Source of the DNA: Rhexocercosporidium sp. MPI-PUGE-AT-0058
Lineage: Eukaryota; Ascomycota; Leotiomycetes; Helotiales
Direction of reading: 5' to 3'
Assembly: GCA_020746875.1 (NCBI GenBank)
Contig: JAGTJL010000006.1
Span: 1,488,001 to 1,552,000, forward strand
DNA: 64,000 nucleotides
Shown here: one piece after another, positions 35,616-48,143 of the stretch
Position numbering within the stretch: position 1 is the stretch's first letter
Layout: the number at the start of each line of letters is the position of its first letter
Made by a program: the position numbers and the translations under genes
Notes under the pieces: model-generated
What the model was told of the DNA's origin: nothing
The model's input: only the letters and a program-made list of their open reading frames with translations
Database searches by the model: none

Positions 35616-38600
35616 GAAATGGGTGTGAGAAAGCAGGTTTCACGACAGGAAGGGAAGGCTTCTCGGTGAGCGAATCAGTGAGAAGGTAGTCACTGTGCAG
35701 CAGCAGTAGCAATGACGGTGACAGCGACAGGAGCAACAGATACAGACTGGCATCTAAGCCTTTGGCTGGAAATAGCTTCGTGGGGTGGTGACGGCAAAGA
35801 TAAAGATAGAGAGAGGCTTAGGCGGCACGTTCGTCGTGCAAAGAGAAGGCGGGCGAGGCGATGCTCTGCTATGCTCTGAACAGTGAGGAGACTGGGCGTT
35901 CAGGCAGAGCCTGGTTCGTCCTCGGCGATGGGATGAGGGGCGTTGGCTGAAGGGTTTCAAATCGAACGGGAATTGACTTGGTGAAGGAAAAGGAAATGCA
36001 AGTAGAAAAGGGAAGAGGAAATGGAGGAAGAGAAGGAAGGGAGGCAGAGGGAATACGGTTTCTTGTGAAACCACATCAACCTTCGCAGCTTCGCTTCGGT
36101 TCTTACTCGGCCTTGCTGTGGTTGTGGGTTTTTATTGCTGCTGCAGGAATGCGCCGTGAGATTTTGTATTACCCTTCCCCCACGGCGATGCCCAGCGTGA
36201 CTCTGAAGGTTGAATCTAGGGAAGATGAAAATGGACGGGCAGTATTCAGATGGATCCAACTGGCCACCAATGCCAATTCTCGAAGCTGGAAAGTAAAATG
36301 GGGGAAATCTCGTATCGAAGGACACACTAGACAAAAGTAGCCGAAATACCAAGTGCGAAGCTCAATTGAGAAATAGGCGCTAGTTTCTAGAAATAAAATG
36401 AAGGCAAACTGTTGGTGGCTAGAGATGTATGTATGCGCAAGGGTTACTCGCTATAGAAATCAATGTAGTATTGCCTCGTCATTCCCAGAATATAAGTTCG
36501 GCTAGGTACTTAATTGGAAAGTCAAGAAAGACGAGGACAGAAAAGAACAGGTAGAGACGGACAGGAAAGGACGAGGCATGGGATTCGACAGCTCGTATCT
36601 GAGGTACGCTCGTCACATCACGGTGCCATCCCCAGATCCATGCCAGAATCGACATGGAAGCGTAGAAGGAAGAAAACATGACTCCAAGGACTAGGACAGG
36701 AAACCTAGGCTAAGCTTCATTGCGTGGAGAAAGAGCGGGGAGGAAACAAAGGCAATTGAGAGTCTGGACGGTACCAGCTGAACGGAGCTGAAGACAAAAG
36801 CAGGGAATTTGATTGATAGATTGCTTGCTGTTTTGGGAAGGCCAAGGGAAGGCACAGTGCAGTTGGTGAACTGCAAGAGTACTGATGCCATGTCTAGTCA
36901 TGACAAATGTTTGACCTTCACCGGGGTCATGATGGGCTGGGGAACATCACTTGAAGAATTATCCCTGCCTCAAAAAGCGGCACAGAATTTCCCCATTCCG
37001 ATGTACAACCTCAAGTCAAAAAGAAGAGTGCATCTAATTCTTTCTTCCTTGACTGAGTCTATGCAGGAGTTAGTGCTGCGCAGAGAGGAACAACGAATAC
37101 CGAGGACAAACAATCAGGCCGAGAAGCCGCGTCGGAAACTTATCAGACGGCGCACGGCGCTTCTTGACGACGAAGATGCTGTATCTTACCTACTAGAAGC
37201 TAGAGCTCGGCTAGGACGAGAGTAAGAAGTTCCCCGGATCATCGTTGACGCCGAGTCGACATGCGAGGCAGATATTTGGTATGAGATGAGATAACGCCTG
37301 TGTGTGATATCAAACTGCTGCCTGCCTACGATGATACATGTATCGACGGCGAGCCCGAATGCTTCATCTGCACAGTACTGCACGCTTGTGGCCGGTGGAA
37401 ATCTTACCGTCACTCTACCGTGCCATACCATACCAAACCATACGGAGTAGTATCGTCACCGTCACCTTTTGCCGTCAGCGACGAGGGGGTCGACGAGAGC
37501 CACATCGAGGCGCAGTCCAGATCACGTTTGATGCAGACAGGGGACTGGTGACATGCCATTGGCCGCCTTACGAACGTGCGTGACGCCAATCGAGCCGGGG
37601 GGTTCCACTTGGTGTCGAACGGGCCGGGCTAGCACAAGGCTGTCTGCTGTGGATGTCGCAAGGCAGATTCAGGACACAGGGGCTCGCTTTCGATTGTCAC
37701 TGATACGTCCTTGTACGACATCGCTGGTCGGCGAGTGAGAGTGAGCGAGGGTATCGTGAACATCAGGTTCCTGTTGCAGGCATTGACTGATTGCTTGACA
37801 GTTGACTAGACTACTGCACGCTTTGGGATAGGCACCGGGGAAGGCACCGACCGATGGGTTTTAGAAACCATTTTAACAGGCATTGGATCTTGGATATCAT
37901 TCAGTATGGAAGCCAGAGACAGGGTTCTGGTAACTGGATATGACAGATTCCCAGATCGATCTGCCCGCCCATGCTAACCGAATCTCTAACATTTTTGCCT
38001 ATGGCCCGTATCCCAGCCTATGAACGTTCAGAATGAGAGACATTTTTTATATCTTCAAACAGCAGTGGCCGGGAAAGGTGCCAAGCCTAGTTCGACTTCT
38101 CTTTCTCAATTCCGACGTTTAGATACCCTGCTATCTTCATAATTTCTTTCATCAATCAGTAGTTTTCCAATTGGATGGTTTAGGTCTTGTGATTATGATT
38201 CAATGGTTCAATGATTCAACTATGCATGGTGGATGACTCTAAGTCGGTTGTGGATAATTAATTCCACCTACAAACCAGATCGACAACTCCATTTCGAATC
38301 TCTAGATGCCTTGCCTAGCATACGGTTGGCGCGGAAATCATGATCTTCTGACATTGTCTGGTGGTTCTTGTCCTTGACTAGTTGGACATAATCGGAAGTC
38401 GCAAAAAAAAAAGATTGATGCTGCTGCTGCTTCTGCTTGCTGTTACTATTCTGTCCCCCTCTCTCTCGCTAATGACTCCAGCGTCACCAATTCCTTAACT
38501 GACTGCTCTCACCGAATTTTGGCGCACATATCGGCGTCCTAACTGGGTCAAATAGACGCAAGAGAAAGTGTTTCATCACCCGGTCCAGCTGAAGAAGCAC

Positions 38601-40843
38601 ACGAATGGAGTCATCTGCCTCCTGACTACATGCCCCGCCCTCTGCCTCTCTGCCTCTGCCTCTGCTCTCTTCAGGACTATGGGGACCAGGCTGCGAACAA
38701 TTCTATCCCACGCTATGCCGTACAGACCAGAAGACCAGACAGGTTGTGGAAAGTATCGCAAACCCAAACCTTAGGCACCGGCATGAGGACAAGGACGCCG
38801 TGGCGAATCTATTGGTGCAAATACGGCTGAATATGCGGCCCTCGAGGAAATCTCCGATTGAGTGTGTTCCATCCCTAATGATGGCCGCACAACCCGTGCC
38901 GGTCTCCTTGCTGGGACGAGGGAGCGGCTGTCATTTGTCCGGTACTTGGGCGCAACGGCTGTCGAGGCTGACCGGATTCGTTCGACCGTTTTCCCACGAG
39001 AGGAGATGTTTCTGGGATGCTTCTCGCGAACGCACAGCCCCTGTAAGGTGGTCACCAATTGCAGGGAATATTGGCATTTGGAATGGGCATGTTCGTTGCC
39101 AAGGGCTAGTCTGTTCGATGAGATTTGCAGGGAGTTGACAGCCGAGTCGAAGAGATGGGATAGGGATAGGGATGGGACAGGTTAAGGTGGGTGTTCTAAA
39201 TCCGGCTCGGAATGCTGACATCTCTGGCATCTCATCGCATCGTCCTTTTTGGGACGGCCGACCGAGAGATCTCTCGTCTATCATTTGGATACACACAAAT
39301 TCGCGTTTCAACTGGTCAATTTACTGGCTGCTTGACTGCGACCAGGAGTCTAATCTACACTGCCAAGCGGCCCCAACCTCCCGGATGCTTGCTCTCTGGG
39401 GCAGCAGACAGATGCAGAGCGAGGAGAGCTCTTGAGCAGCAACCTGCTGACTACAGCTAAACTCACCAGGGTTTCAATTCTACTGAACCAGACAGACTCC
39501 ACTCACCAGCCCCAAACGAAACAGAACGCCGACAGGACACTCACTCACAGGACGCCTGCCAGCCACACCGCACAAGTCCGGGCATGCCTCCGCGCTATCA
39601 CGCTTTCGCTCTCCGACGCCCGCCTACCTTTCACTCTCACCTCAGACTGCTGTTGCAGCTTGCTGCTGGGCTGGGCTGCTCGCTGTCCTGGTATGACCCT
39701 CGGTCTGCTTGCTGTGGCTTTTACTGCCGGACTATCGGACTCTCTCTGTCTGTCTGTCTGTCTGTCTTTCTGTCTGTATCTCTGTTACTGCATGGTGGTT
39801 GCAGACAGAGCAGAAACTCACCCATTCCTCGGTTTTGTGCTCAGCATAGCCTACAGCTAGCGCTCGTGGCCCACGTTACACTACGTGTGTTTGTCTCGAG
39901 GTACCTGCCTACTCTCGCTACTCAACTACTGTAGCGAGACGAGACAAGTTTAGCTGCAGTATCCGTCCTTAGGTACCTCACCTCGTACCTCTTCAACTCA
40001 CAACGGCCGAACATCCTCGACCCCTCTCATCTCCCCCTCCCCCCCCCTTCGTTGCAGGGTTCCTCTTTCCCATCCCCATGCACCGCCGATATTTCTTTTA
40101 GCATCTCACATATCCCTGCCCGCACTAACCATGATGAGATCCGCAAGATCGCGTAATGGCCCAAGTCTCCGGGAGACGGCCAGCTACCTTACTAGACCTC
40201 GAGGCTGAGGGCTTCCTTTACTCAGCACGCACTCTCCCAGCGATCTCAGCCTTCACCAGGCCATGTCGATTGTCAATTCTGTGGTAAGCCCGTCCAGGAC
40301 AGACCACATGTTTGGGCCACAGTCTTCGGGCCAGGGTCTACCCCAGGGACTGCGAGTCTGCGACATGGGCCTCTAGTTCTGCTTTCTTTTTAAAATGTCC
40401 TGTCCTCTGACGACACATCCACACTTCATACCCTTCACCCTCGACTCATCCTCTGCCACCCTCCCTGCTTGGATTTGCTGCATCTAAGTTGACCTGCATA
40501 TGGGCTGCAGCTCATCCGCATCCATCTCTCACAATCTCTCCACTGTTGCCTTATAGTATGGGATACTCTCTTCAACTCGGAGGAGTATTAAGGCAGTCAC
40601 ACCCCTCGGTCTAGATGACTCTTTGCATCACATCCTCCTGTGTCGTACTTCGTCATTTAGATTTTCTTTGCTCAGGCTTCTCTTTCAGTCTGCTTAATAT
40701 ATTTCACAGCATCACTGCTCTCTGTCTCAATCTGTTTTCTATTTCTCAACATCACTCCGTCGACGACCCCTCCGACTTTGATCTGTTACCGCACTACATT
40801 CGGAACTCCTCTCAACACCCACTTTTCTTAAGCATATCCCAGC
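35616..40843. other. Gene-poor region
   Basis: More than 5 kb with no supportable protein gene. The best frame, 36809-37225 (+, 138 codons), has no recognised motif and no intron support. Simple tracts include an A10 run near 38403 and TCTG units at 39747-39766. Pyrimidine-rich blocks (40020-40050, 40430-40480) are typical of fungal promoter and leader DNA ahead of the small-protein gene at 40844. Confidence 0.6.
39747..39766. repeat. (TCTG)5 microsatellite
   Basis: Five perfect TCTG units followed by degenerate TTTCTGTCTGTA, inside the gene-poor stretch. Confidence 0.85.
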
Positions 40844-41098
40844 ATGTGTTACCTCGTCGTCGAAAGATACTCGGTGTGCCGGTGCCTCTACTACAAGCAC
40901 AGCGTGGATATGTGTGCAGCATATGGCCAGCAAGGGCATGGGATCCAAGAGAGGACTGTCCTGGTCGGATACGCCTGCGAGAGACACTCGAGTCATGATC
41001 AGGAAACTTCAAGTTCGCGGAATGGCTACTCAGACTCGGGATATGGTACAGCAAGCCATTCATCACATCAACACTCATCCCGACGACACCGCAGATGA
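40844..41098 (+). CDS. Small Cys/His-rich conserved fungal protein
   Basis: An 84-residue single-exon frame resembling a widespread family of tiny Pezizomycotina proteins of unknown function. Its first half has ordered Cys/His positions: MCYLVVERYSVCRCLYYKH, then VDMCAAYGQQGHG, then RTVLVGYACERHSSH. The spacing (C-9-C-1-C, later H, C, H, C, H) could bind a metal, but this is inference. The second half is polar and disordered (SGYGTASHSSHQHSS) and ends in RRHRR. The start ATG begins the conserved MCY. No signal peptide or membrane segment. It sits alone in a stretch of nearly 10 kb, suggesting long untranslated or regulatory flanks. The overlapping plus frame 40914-41117 and minus frame 40812-41219 are shadows. 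Confidence 0.75.
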   Translation: MCYLVVERYSVCRCLYYKHSVDMCAAYGQQGHGIQERTVLVGYACERHSSHDQETSSSRNGYSDSGYGTASHSSHQHSSRRHRR

Positions 41099-44000
41099 AA
41101 CATATTGTCTTCGATAACAGGTTATTCATGGCTATCTTCCACGCTGGTGCGGTTCGAATTCGATCATTGGAGGCTATATATGTTTTCATTTCGAGGAAGG
41201 ACCTCCTCAGCGCCTCCATCTCAACTCACCCTCCTGCTCGTTGGCCATGATCGATTGATGTCATCCTCGGCACCATGAGATCGGGCCACCACCCTCGAGC
41301 TAACTCTCTTCCTCATCCATAACTCAATCCAATCACGAGACACGAATGAAAGAACGACCGGACGACACGCGCGATGCCATGAACCTCACGAAGTTATCGA
41401 AGGCGCAAAAGAAGGGAATATGGATCGGGCTCAGCCCCTCATCCAAATGAACGACTATCGGCACCATCATTGAGATTTTGCATTGCATAGCGGGTTTCCA
41501 GAGCATAGCGTCGGCATTGGGTCATTGGGCATGGTGTTCCTTCTTCTTCTACGTATCGTTCTTTTGTCCTTCTTTTATACTCTGTGTTTGCTTTTTTTCT
41601 GCTGCTATTCTTCTTTCTTTCGGTCATTGCATGGGATGGAAATGATACCTGGTGTTTGGGAGGAGGAATCTTGATTTTTGGGGTACACTTCTGTTCTACA
41701 CGGGGACTACGAGTTACTTTTCTTTTACTGTGCCGATCCGAGATTCGCAAATCACATCTGTTTCCTTATTCTCTCTATCTACACACTAAAGGAGCTAGCT
41801 CTCCAGCTCAGGCAGCCAAAATTCTTGTTTCATAGGAAGGATCTGGATCAATTCATCAGGCTGCGCCTGCAGGAAGCAAAAAGGGGGAAAGCCCAATGTA
41901 CAGTTTCGTTTGGTTTTTCTACTTATACATCTCATTTCACTTATCTTCCGAGTCATCGTTCGCTGGTTCGATTGTTTCCTCATTTCAGCTGGGCAGAAGC
42001 ACTCTATCTGTTGCATGTTGCGAGATATTTCTGTATATGTACGTAGATCAGCCGGTTGCAGCGGTTACAGTTAGTCGCATGGGATTGCGCTCATGTGATA
42101 CAAGGCTTTGACAGCCAAATCAGGCGAGGCTCAGGAAGCCACCGCCATCATGATCCTCGGCATTGGCAGGAACCAATCATTCGGTCGCCCTCGTTCTTTT
42201 GTACCTGGCGTACGAAAAGTACCGAATTAGAAAGAAGACCATGAGCTAGCTAGGTAGCGGGTCCGCTACCTAGAAGCCAAACAAATAAAACACAAGCAAG
42301 AATAAATTACTATAAATCTCACATGAATTCCGGTGCTTGGTATCAATGGTATACTTGATTGGGGGAAAGAGAAAACAATGCCCCCCTCCCCCCCAACTTC
42401 ATAAACTGTGCTGCAGGAACCGAGACAGTGTCTCGTCCTCTTCTCACTTGAGGTCAGCAACATCACCCCCCACCACACCCATTCACTCCCCTCTCAGCCC
42501 ACCACTTCGGACCTGAAGACTCAAGACACGTACCGATTTGACACACCACTACAGCATGCTACACACCTTCTTTTTGACAGATATCCAAAAGGATCTCCAT
42601 ACAGCGACGATGCCCTTGCATTACATTGCACTCCCGACATGTCAACATGTCAGCTCTAGGCCTGCATCGCATTGCATTACCGCTCGGCAGGACGCCTTTT
42701 TGAAGACAAATGGGTATGTGAAGAAGATGCACACCTTTTTCAGATATGCATGTTCATCTTTATAATTACTCAGACGATGACCATCAAACCTGGTCTTCTA
42801 CTCGGCCAGCAGCAGAAATATACCCCACGACCAGATTCATGCCCCGCTAGAATGATAGTAAACCACCCCACCCAGGGCAAGCTGCGATATCTCCAAAAAT
42901 AATGTTTAGACTACTGGACTAAATATCGGGTTCTGATCAATCAGCTTTCTCCATACCAGTACCTACCTATGTAGGAGGTACAGAATTAAAAGGCAGCCTT
43001 GCGCTACTGTCAGTGGCTCTGGTCCAAGTAGAAAGTAAGTGTGGGCTGCACGCGGGAGTTATTTTTAGCAGATCTCCAGTCGGAGCGGAGAGTCGGGTGC
43101 GCTAGAGGCGCGCTAGAATCTTGCAAGGGACGAGGCTTGCGGTCGCGTATTTCGGTTGCTGGGTGCGAGGTGATGTGATGCGGATTCGTGGGTTTGCACT
43201 TTGATCACTCTGGATTTGTTGTCTGAGTAGCTTCTTTGGTGTAGTCTTCGATTTTGTGCCTTGGGTTTGTCTTGATTTGTTTTTGCACGTGGCTGGCTCT
43301 GGGTTTGGGAACAAGGCCCGGAGTGAGCACAGCAGGTAGCTGTTTATAGGTAGGTAGACTCTCTCGATTTCGGTCCTTCTAAACACTGTGAGGAGCATAT
43401 TTTACGTGGTTTACGAGGTGGTCTAGAGGTACGAGAATCACAGTTAGCACAGCGTTACAGGAGGTCAAAATCCCGGAGATAAAAGTATCTCCTACAGGCA
43501 CCACCAAGAATATCTAGACTTGATGAACACAAATGGTTAGTAGGCGGGCATCTTTGAGCAGGATCCAAATCAACCTCTCCGCCAGCCTCTCATTAAATCG
43601 ACATCAATATTGCATTCAGTGGCAAATCAATTCTCTATCAATAGTATGTCCGCACTCGAAATCCGTATCTTCGTCTATCTGAGACCATGACATGGAGGCG
43701 GAGGCCAGGTCTCGAAGGAATGCGTGAAGATACGAGCCGGCGAACGATGGGGTGTAATACCCTTATTGCAAACGCGGAGACTCAAGCCTCATCGACTCCT
43801 TCCTTCTACGCCCCCTCTTCTCCATCAATCAATCCATACATCAAAGGAATTCCCTGATTTCCTTCCTCCCCTTTATCGTCGCTATAAAAATACCTACCAC
43901 TGTCACTACAGTAACGAGATGGGGGCTAGTCAATCAACTCCCAGGACGACTCACCTCAGCTTCTTTAGACTCCGATACTTTGAAATACCACCCCCAACTC

Positions 44001-45219
44001 ATGGCACATTCGATTAGCGTTACATATATTACGATAAAGATGGGATGGATAAGCGTTTCGAATAGATACAGAGACAGGCGCATGCAGGCGCAGACGAACG
44101 AATTGTACAGAACCTTAGAACAAAACACAAGCTGACGAGATCCTACTGCAAGATACCCTGTCCTCCCACGCGATACTCGCGAGTCTCGGCGCTTAATCTG
44201 TGGCTTTGCTTTGAATCGCATTTCCTAAGTAGGTTGTCCCAATTCGTTCCATGATTGGGATGATTCCATCGTGGCTCCCCTCCCCTCGCTTGCGCTCGTG
44301 GCTGCGCGGTCAACTCACTCGGCTTCGGCTCAATGAAGCGAGCGAGCGAGCGAGCAAGCGAGGATGATGTGAGGTGAGAAATAATGGGGTCCAAAAATAC
44401 CTCTCAGGCTACTTCGCTAAAAGGAGATTTTCTGACAAACATTTGTTTGGCAGAGGTACGCTCTCAAAGGTTTCTTTGTCATACTTTCCGTACCTACAGA
44501 AGAAAAGTATAGCACTTGCCTAGATAGATTGCCGACCCCGTGTAGGTGAGATACATGGAGCTACGACCGCAGCGCAGCTCAATTTGGTCGAACTGTGCCG
44601 TCTATCTACTTTCCTGCTAAGTAGTTTAACTACATCTCGCAAATGCCAAGATTAGAAAGTCTCATGGTCGCGTCGTTCTGATTATGTTTTGATGTTCTGT
44701 ATTGATTTCAAATGGTGCTTTTTGTGGGGACGGAGTGTTTACTCTTTTCGGGCTCGGCTAGTCGGTTAGACAGAGGTATGGTGATGAGACATCAGCGGCG
44801 TGGAGTGGCAACAGAAAATCAGTGATGATAGAGTAGCCGCTCTCGGGTACCTAGGTACTGGACTGTGTGCGCGAAGCTGACGAAATTTTGTACTAGGGTT
44901 GATGACTTTGGAATCTTAACTTTCTTCGAGGCAAGGCTCTTTTCGATTATTTTCATTCGGTTTTGGATTGGTTGAGATAGTGGTTTGAGTCTTTGCTAAC
45001 AATATTTGCTCGCTCCATCCGAGCCTAGTTATTGCAGCTTGCTTTTCCTTGTTGCGAAAGTTTTCAAACTTATTGGCTACTTAATGCAGCTGTCACACTT
45101 GTAAGGAGAGAATCAAATCCAAATTCCATGTCGCCTACCCCTGTAAATACTGCCCTCAGATATCTAACATGCTACATTCTTCTAAATTTACTAGAAAGCA
45201 TAAAACAAAGCAGGGGATA
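41099..45219. other. Gene-poor region
   Basis: About 4.1 kb from the small-protein gene to the 3' end of the P450. Frames are at most about 120 codons and unrecognised (41678-42046 +, 43102-43398 -). An AGCG tract lies at 44337-44352. No RNA gene was identified. Confidence 0.6.
44337..44352. repeat. (AGCG)4 microsatellite
   Basis: Four AGCG units continuing into AGCAAGCGAGG; simple repeat in intergenic DNA. Confidence 0.8.
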
Positions 45220-47190
45220 TCACGAAACTCCAGCACTCTTCAAATCCACCCAGCATCCATCTGCACTCACAAGCACCAACCCCAAATTCTGCTGTTCCTC
45301 ACCCAACGGCAGTAGCTCTTCAGTCCCTGCATACTGCAACCCATCAAATCTTTGTACAAGCCTTACAATGGTATACAATGTTTCCGTAAGTGCAAAGTCT
45401 TCTGTTTGTACATCAGTCCCGTGCTATCTCTCATATTACAAGCAAAAGAAGGATTTAAAACTCACGTCCAGGACATATTCTCGGCCCAGCATGAAACGGG
45501 ATATACCCATAAGAATTCTCCACCTTCCTTAGCTGTTCGTTCTCCCATCGCTCAGGTCTGAATATATCGGCGTCGTCACCGTAGATGTCTTTGCGGCGGT
45601 GCATGGCGTAGGTACAATATGAGACATCTTCGCCTTTGCGAATCATGACTGGGTGTTGTCTGTCGGCTCCCCCTCCTCGTGGGAGGATTACTGTTCGTAA
45701 AGCAGTGCGGGAGTTGATTGGGACGGAGGGGTAGAGGCGGAGGACTAGAGAGCGAAGGCGATGTTAGTAGAAGATTTAGTGACTTGAGAGTAGTGTGGAG
45801 AGGGGTGTGTTTGTGTGTGTCACTAACCTTCTTTAAGAACACAAGAGAGATAGGTTAGTTTTCGGAGCCCTTCGTAAGTAATTTCCTCGTCTTCTTCAAA
45901 GGTGGATGCAATTTCTTCCCTCACGCGTTCGAGCACATTCGGGTAAATTGCCAGTAAACGCCTAGCAAAGATCAGTCTCGGCGATCATGGTCAAATTTCA
46001 AACATTGAGAGGGACTTACATGGTCCAAGATAAGAGAGTGGCTGTGGTATCCCTCCCTGCCAAAAGCAAATGTAGAACATGACTCCTCAACTCTACCCGA
46101 TCCTGAGTTTCACAGACCAAACTATCAAGTAAATTCGTCGCTTCAAACTCGCCAGAAGAATTAGTCCTGGCTTTCCGAGTCTGAATCGCTTTCAAAGACA
46201 AGTTGTCAACAAACCCATGCACCGTCCGGCACGCCTTCTGGTATTTCTTGCTATTCATAAGCCAACACATACCGCCCAGCTGATACCTCTTCTTGACATA
46301 TTCCTGCGCGAACTGGAACGCTTCGGTGAAGTTCTCTGCATCTTCAGCCTGGTCTGGGTTCAAGCTGTTGACGGACTTGCCGAACAGAAATGCGGTTGAT
46401 GCGTCCATGGTTAGGCGAAAGAAAAGGGGCTGGAGATCAACCTTGCCACCATTGGAGGGGAGATATCTTATCATGTTGTCGACGTGTTCTCGGAAGATAT
46501 TGAGATCGCTGTATCGCTTTTTGAGAAGTTGCGGTCGGAGGAGGGCTCGCGAATGCTTCCACGCAGCGCCGTCTTGTGTGAATATCCCGTCGCCTATCAG
46601 AGATCCAACAACGGCCCGGCGAACATCATGCCCAAAATCTAGGATATAAGTATTAGTAGGATCTTCAACCCATCATGATGGGATAAACAAACCATTGGCG
46701 AATGTTGACAGGATCGCTTCGACGTTCTCTGGGTTCGTAGTCGCCCAGCATCGCAAGCCGATGGCAAACCAGGAAAACGTGTCGCCGGCTCCATCGACCA
46801 TTTTGCAGAAGAACTTGCACACGCGCTTATCTTGGCCAGCTGCAATGATCTTTGAAATCAGATCGATGCCTAGAGGCCAGTTTGATTCTAGCATGTGCGG
46901 AAGTTCGCATCTGTTTTGTTTGCCGAGGGAGTCTTCTTTCTGTCACGGACCAGGGTTGTTAGCGAATGTAAATATGCGTCTGATAGAATAGTGTCACGCA
47001 TGGTTTGGTGACTTACTCGATTTTTGAAATAACGTTGGATATAGGACCTGGCCAGAGCGATTGTAGTAATGAGTATTATGTATCCTACTAGAGATGAGAC
47101 AAATCTATTCGAGATGGTCGGTGCAGGTCGAAGGGCCTCGTGCCATTCGAGGATTGGCATGGTCATTTGAGAAGAGTTCATCTTGTCCAT
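45220..47190 (-). CDS. Cytochrome P450, CYP52/alkane-hydroxylase-like
   Basis: Membrane-anchored haem monooxygenase of the ER. Similarity in pattern is to CYP52-clan enzymes, which hydroxylate alkanes and fatty acids, but the substrate is not known. Exons in reading order: 47190-47017, 46939-46693, 46638-46020, 45961-45828, 45744-45466, 45401-45220; phases agree and give 544 residues. The N-terminal anchor is SSLVGYIILITTIAL (about residues 28-45). Family marks: GIFTQDGAAWKHSRALLRP, RLTMDASTAFLFG, I-helix LLLAGRDTTATLLSW, ExxR in KEVLRLYPSVPINSR, DIFRPERW, and the haem loop FHAGPRICPGQDFALTE with Cys482. The last intron interrupts the haem loop just after PG. Its 5' end faces the MFS transporter, about 950 bp away. 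Confidence 0.93.
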
Positions 47191-48143
47191 TGTTTCCGTA
47201 TGTATTTGATGTTGATACAAAATATTTGAGGAGTGTCCCACAAGTCTTTATAATTCTCCACGATACCGTTATGCCCGTCCTCAGTCCCTCCGCCTCCTCT
47301 ACCAAGGCTCTCTGGTATTTTGGGATCCAGCCAAGTCATCTGAGCGCGTATCTCATATGTTCCACTATGCTCAACATAAATTGCAATAAGGCTCTCAGAG
47401 GCCATCAAAGGATTTCCCATCCATAGCATAATGCAATGCTTCTGTAAGAATGATGGTAGTCGTGTTGTGTTAACGACCAAACGGGCCGCACAGCGCCTCA
47501 AATTTACAGGGGGTCGGGCCCACCAAAAATAGGCAAGCCACGGTTGGGTCTAGAGGCCGAGGCGAAGCAGACACCAACCTAGAACAAATGAGGCTGATCG
47601 ATCCTTTCTCCTTAGTATCTACCGCTGTGCGGCACGGGGAATCCAAGTATTTCAACTCTTCTTGATGCAGAAGCAACCCTCAATTCGTAGAATATGGATG
47701 CTCCAGAGGTGCCTTCGCGTAATCCGGGGGACATTCAGGGATTTCGCTTACAAGCGCTCTAGAGGGCGGAGCGCCAGAATCCAACATAAGAGCCTGACGA
47801 AGGGATTATTTGTTCCTTGGGGCATTCTAAGCGCATAGTATAGGATTTCTAAGGGTCGAGACCGAGCCGTGCGAAAAAGAGCAGGAGGTTGAAGGGAAAC
47901 AAATTGAAGACTCGCTTTGAGGTCTACCAATACTTGCGCCTTGCTTCTCGGCGAAGCAATTATATTAATAAATCCTTGTGGGGTATTTCGAGAAACATGT
48001 ATCAGAAGTACCACATACGCTTTCTCACTTAAGTGATGTGCATCGATCGAATGATAAACAAAGCTCGAGTCTTTCAGTTCCCCCTCGTTTTCTCCTCCGT
48101 CTCGAACTCTTTTTTAGAAGCACACTTCTAACTAAACGTCGTC
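47191..48143. promoter_or_regulatory. Divergent intergenic region, P450 / MFS transporter
   Basis: The 953 bp between the two start codons should carry both promoters, making co-regulation possible. Short frames inside are unsupported. No specific site is claimed. Confidence 0.55.

Noticed and set aside
36809..37225. 138-codon plus-strand frame in the gene-poor region
   Set aside because: Basic C-terminus but no recognisable motif; not distinguishable from a chance frame.
41140..41180. GGTTCGAATTC resembling a tRNA B box
   Set aside because: No A box or cloverleaf could be built around it.
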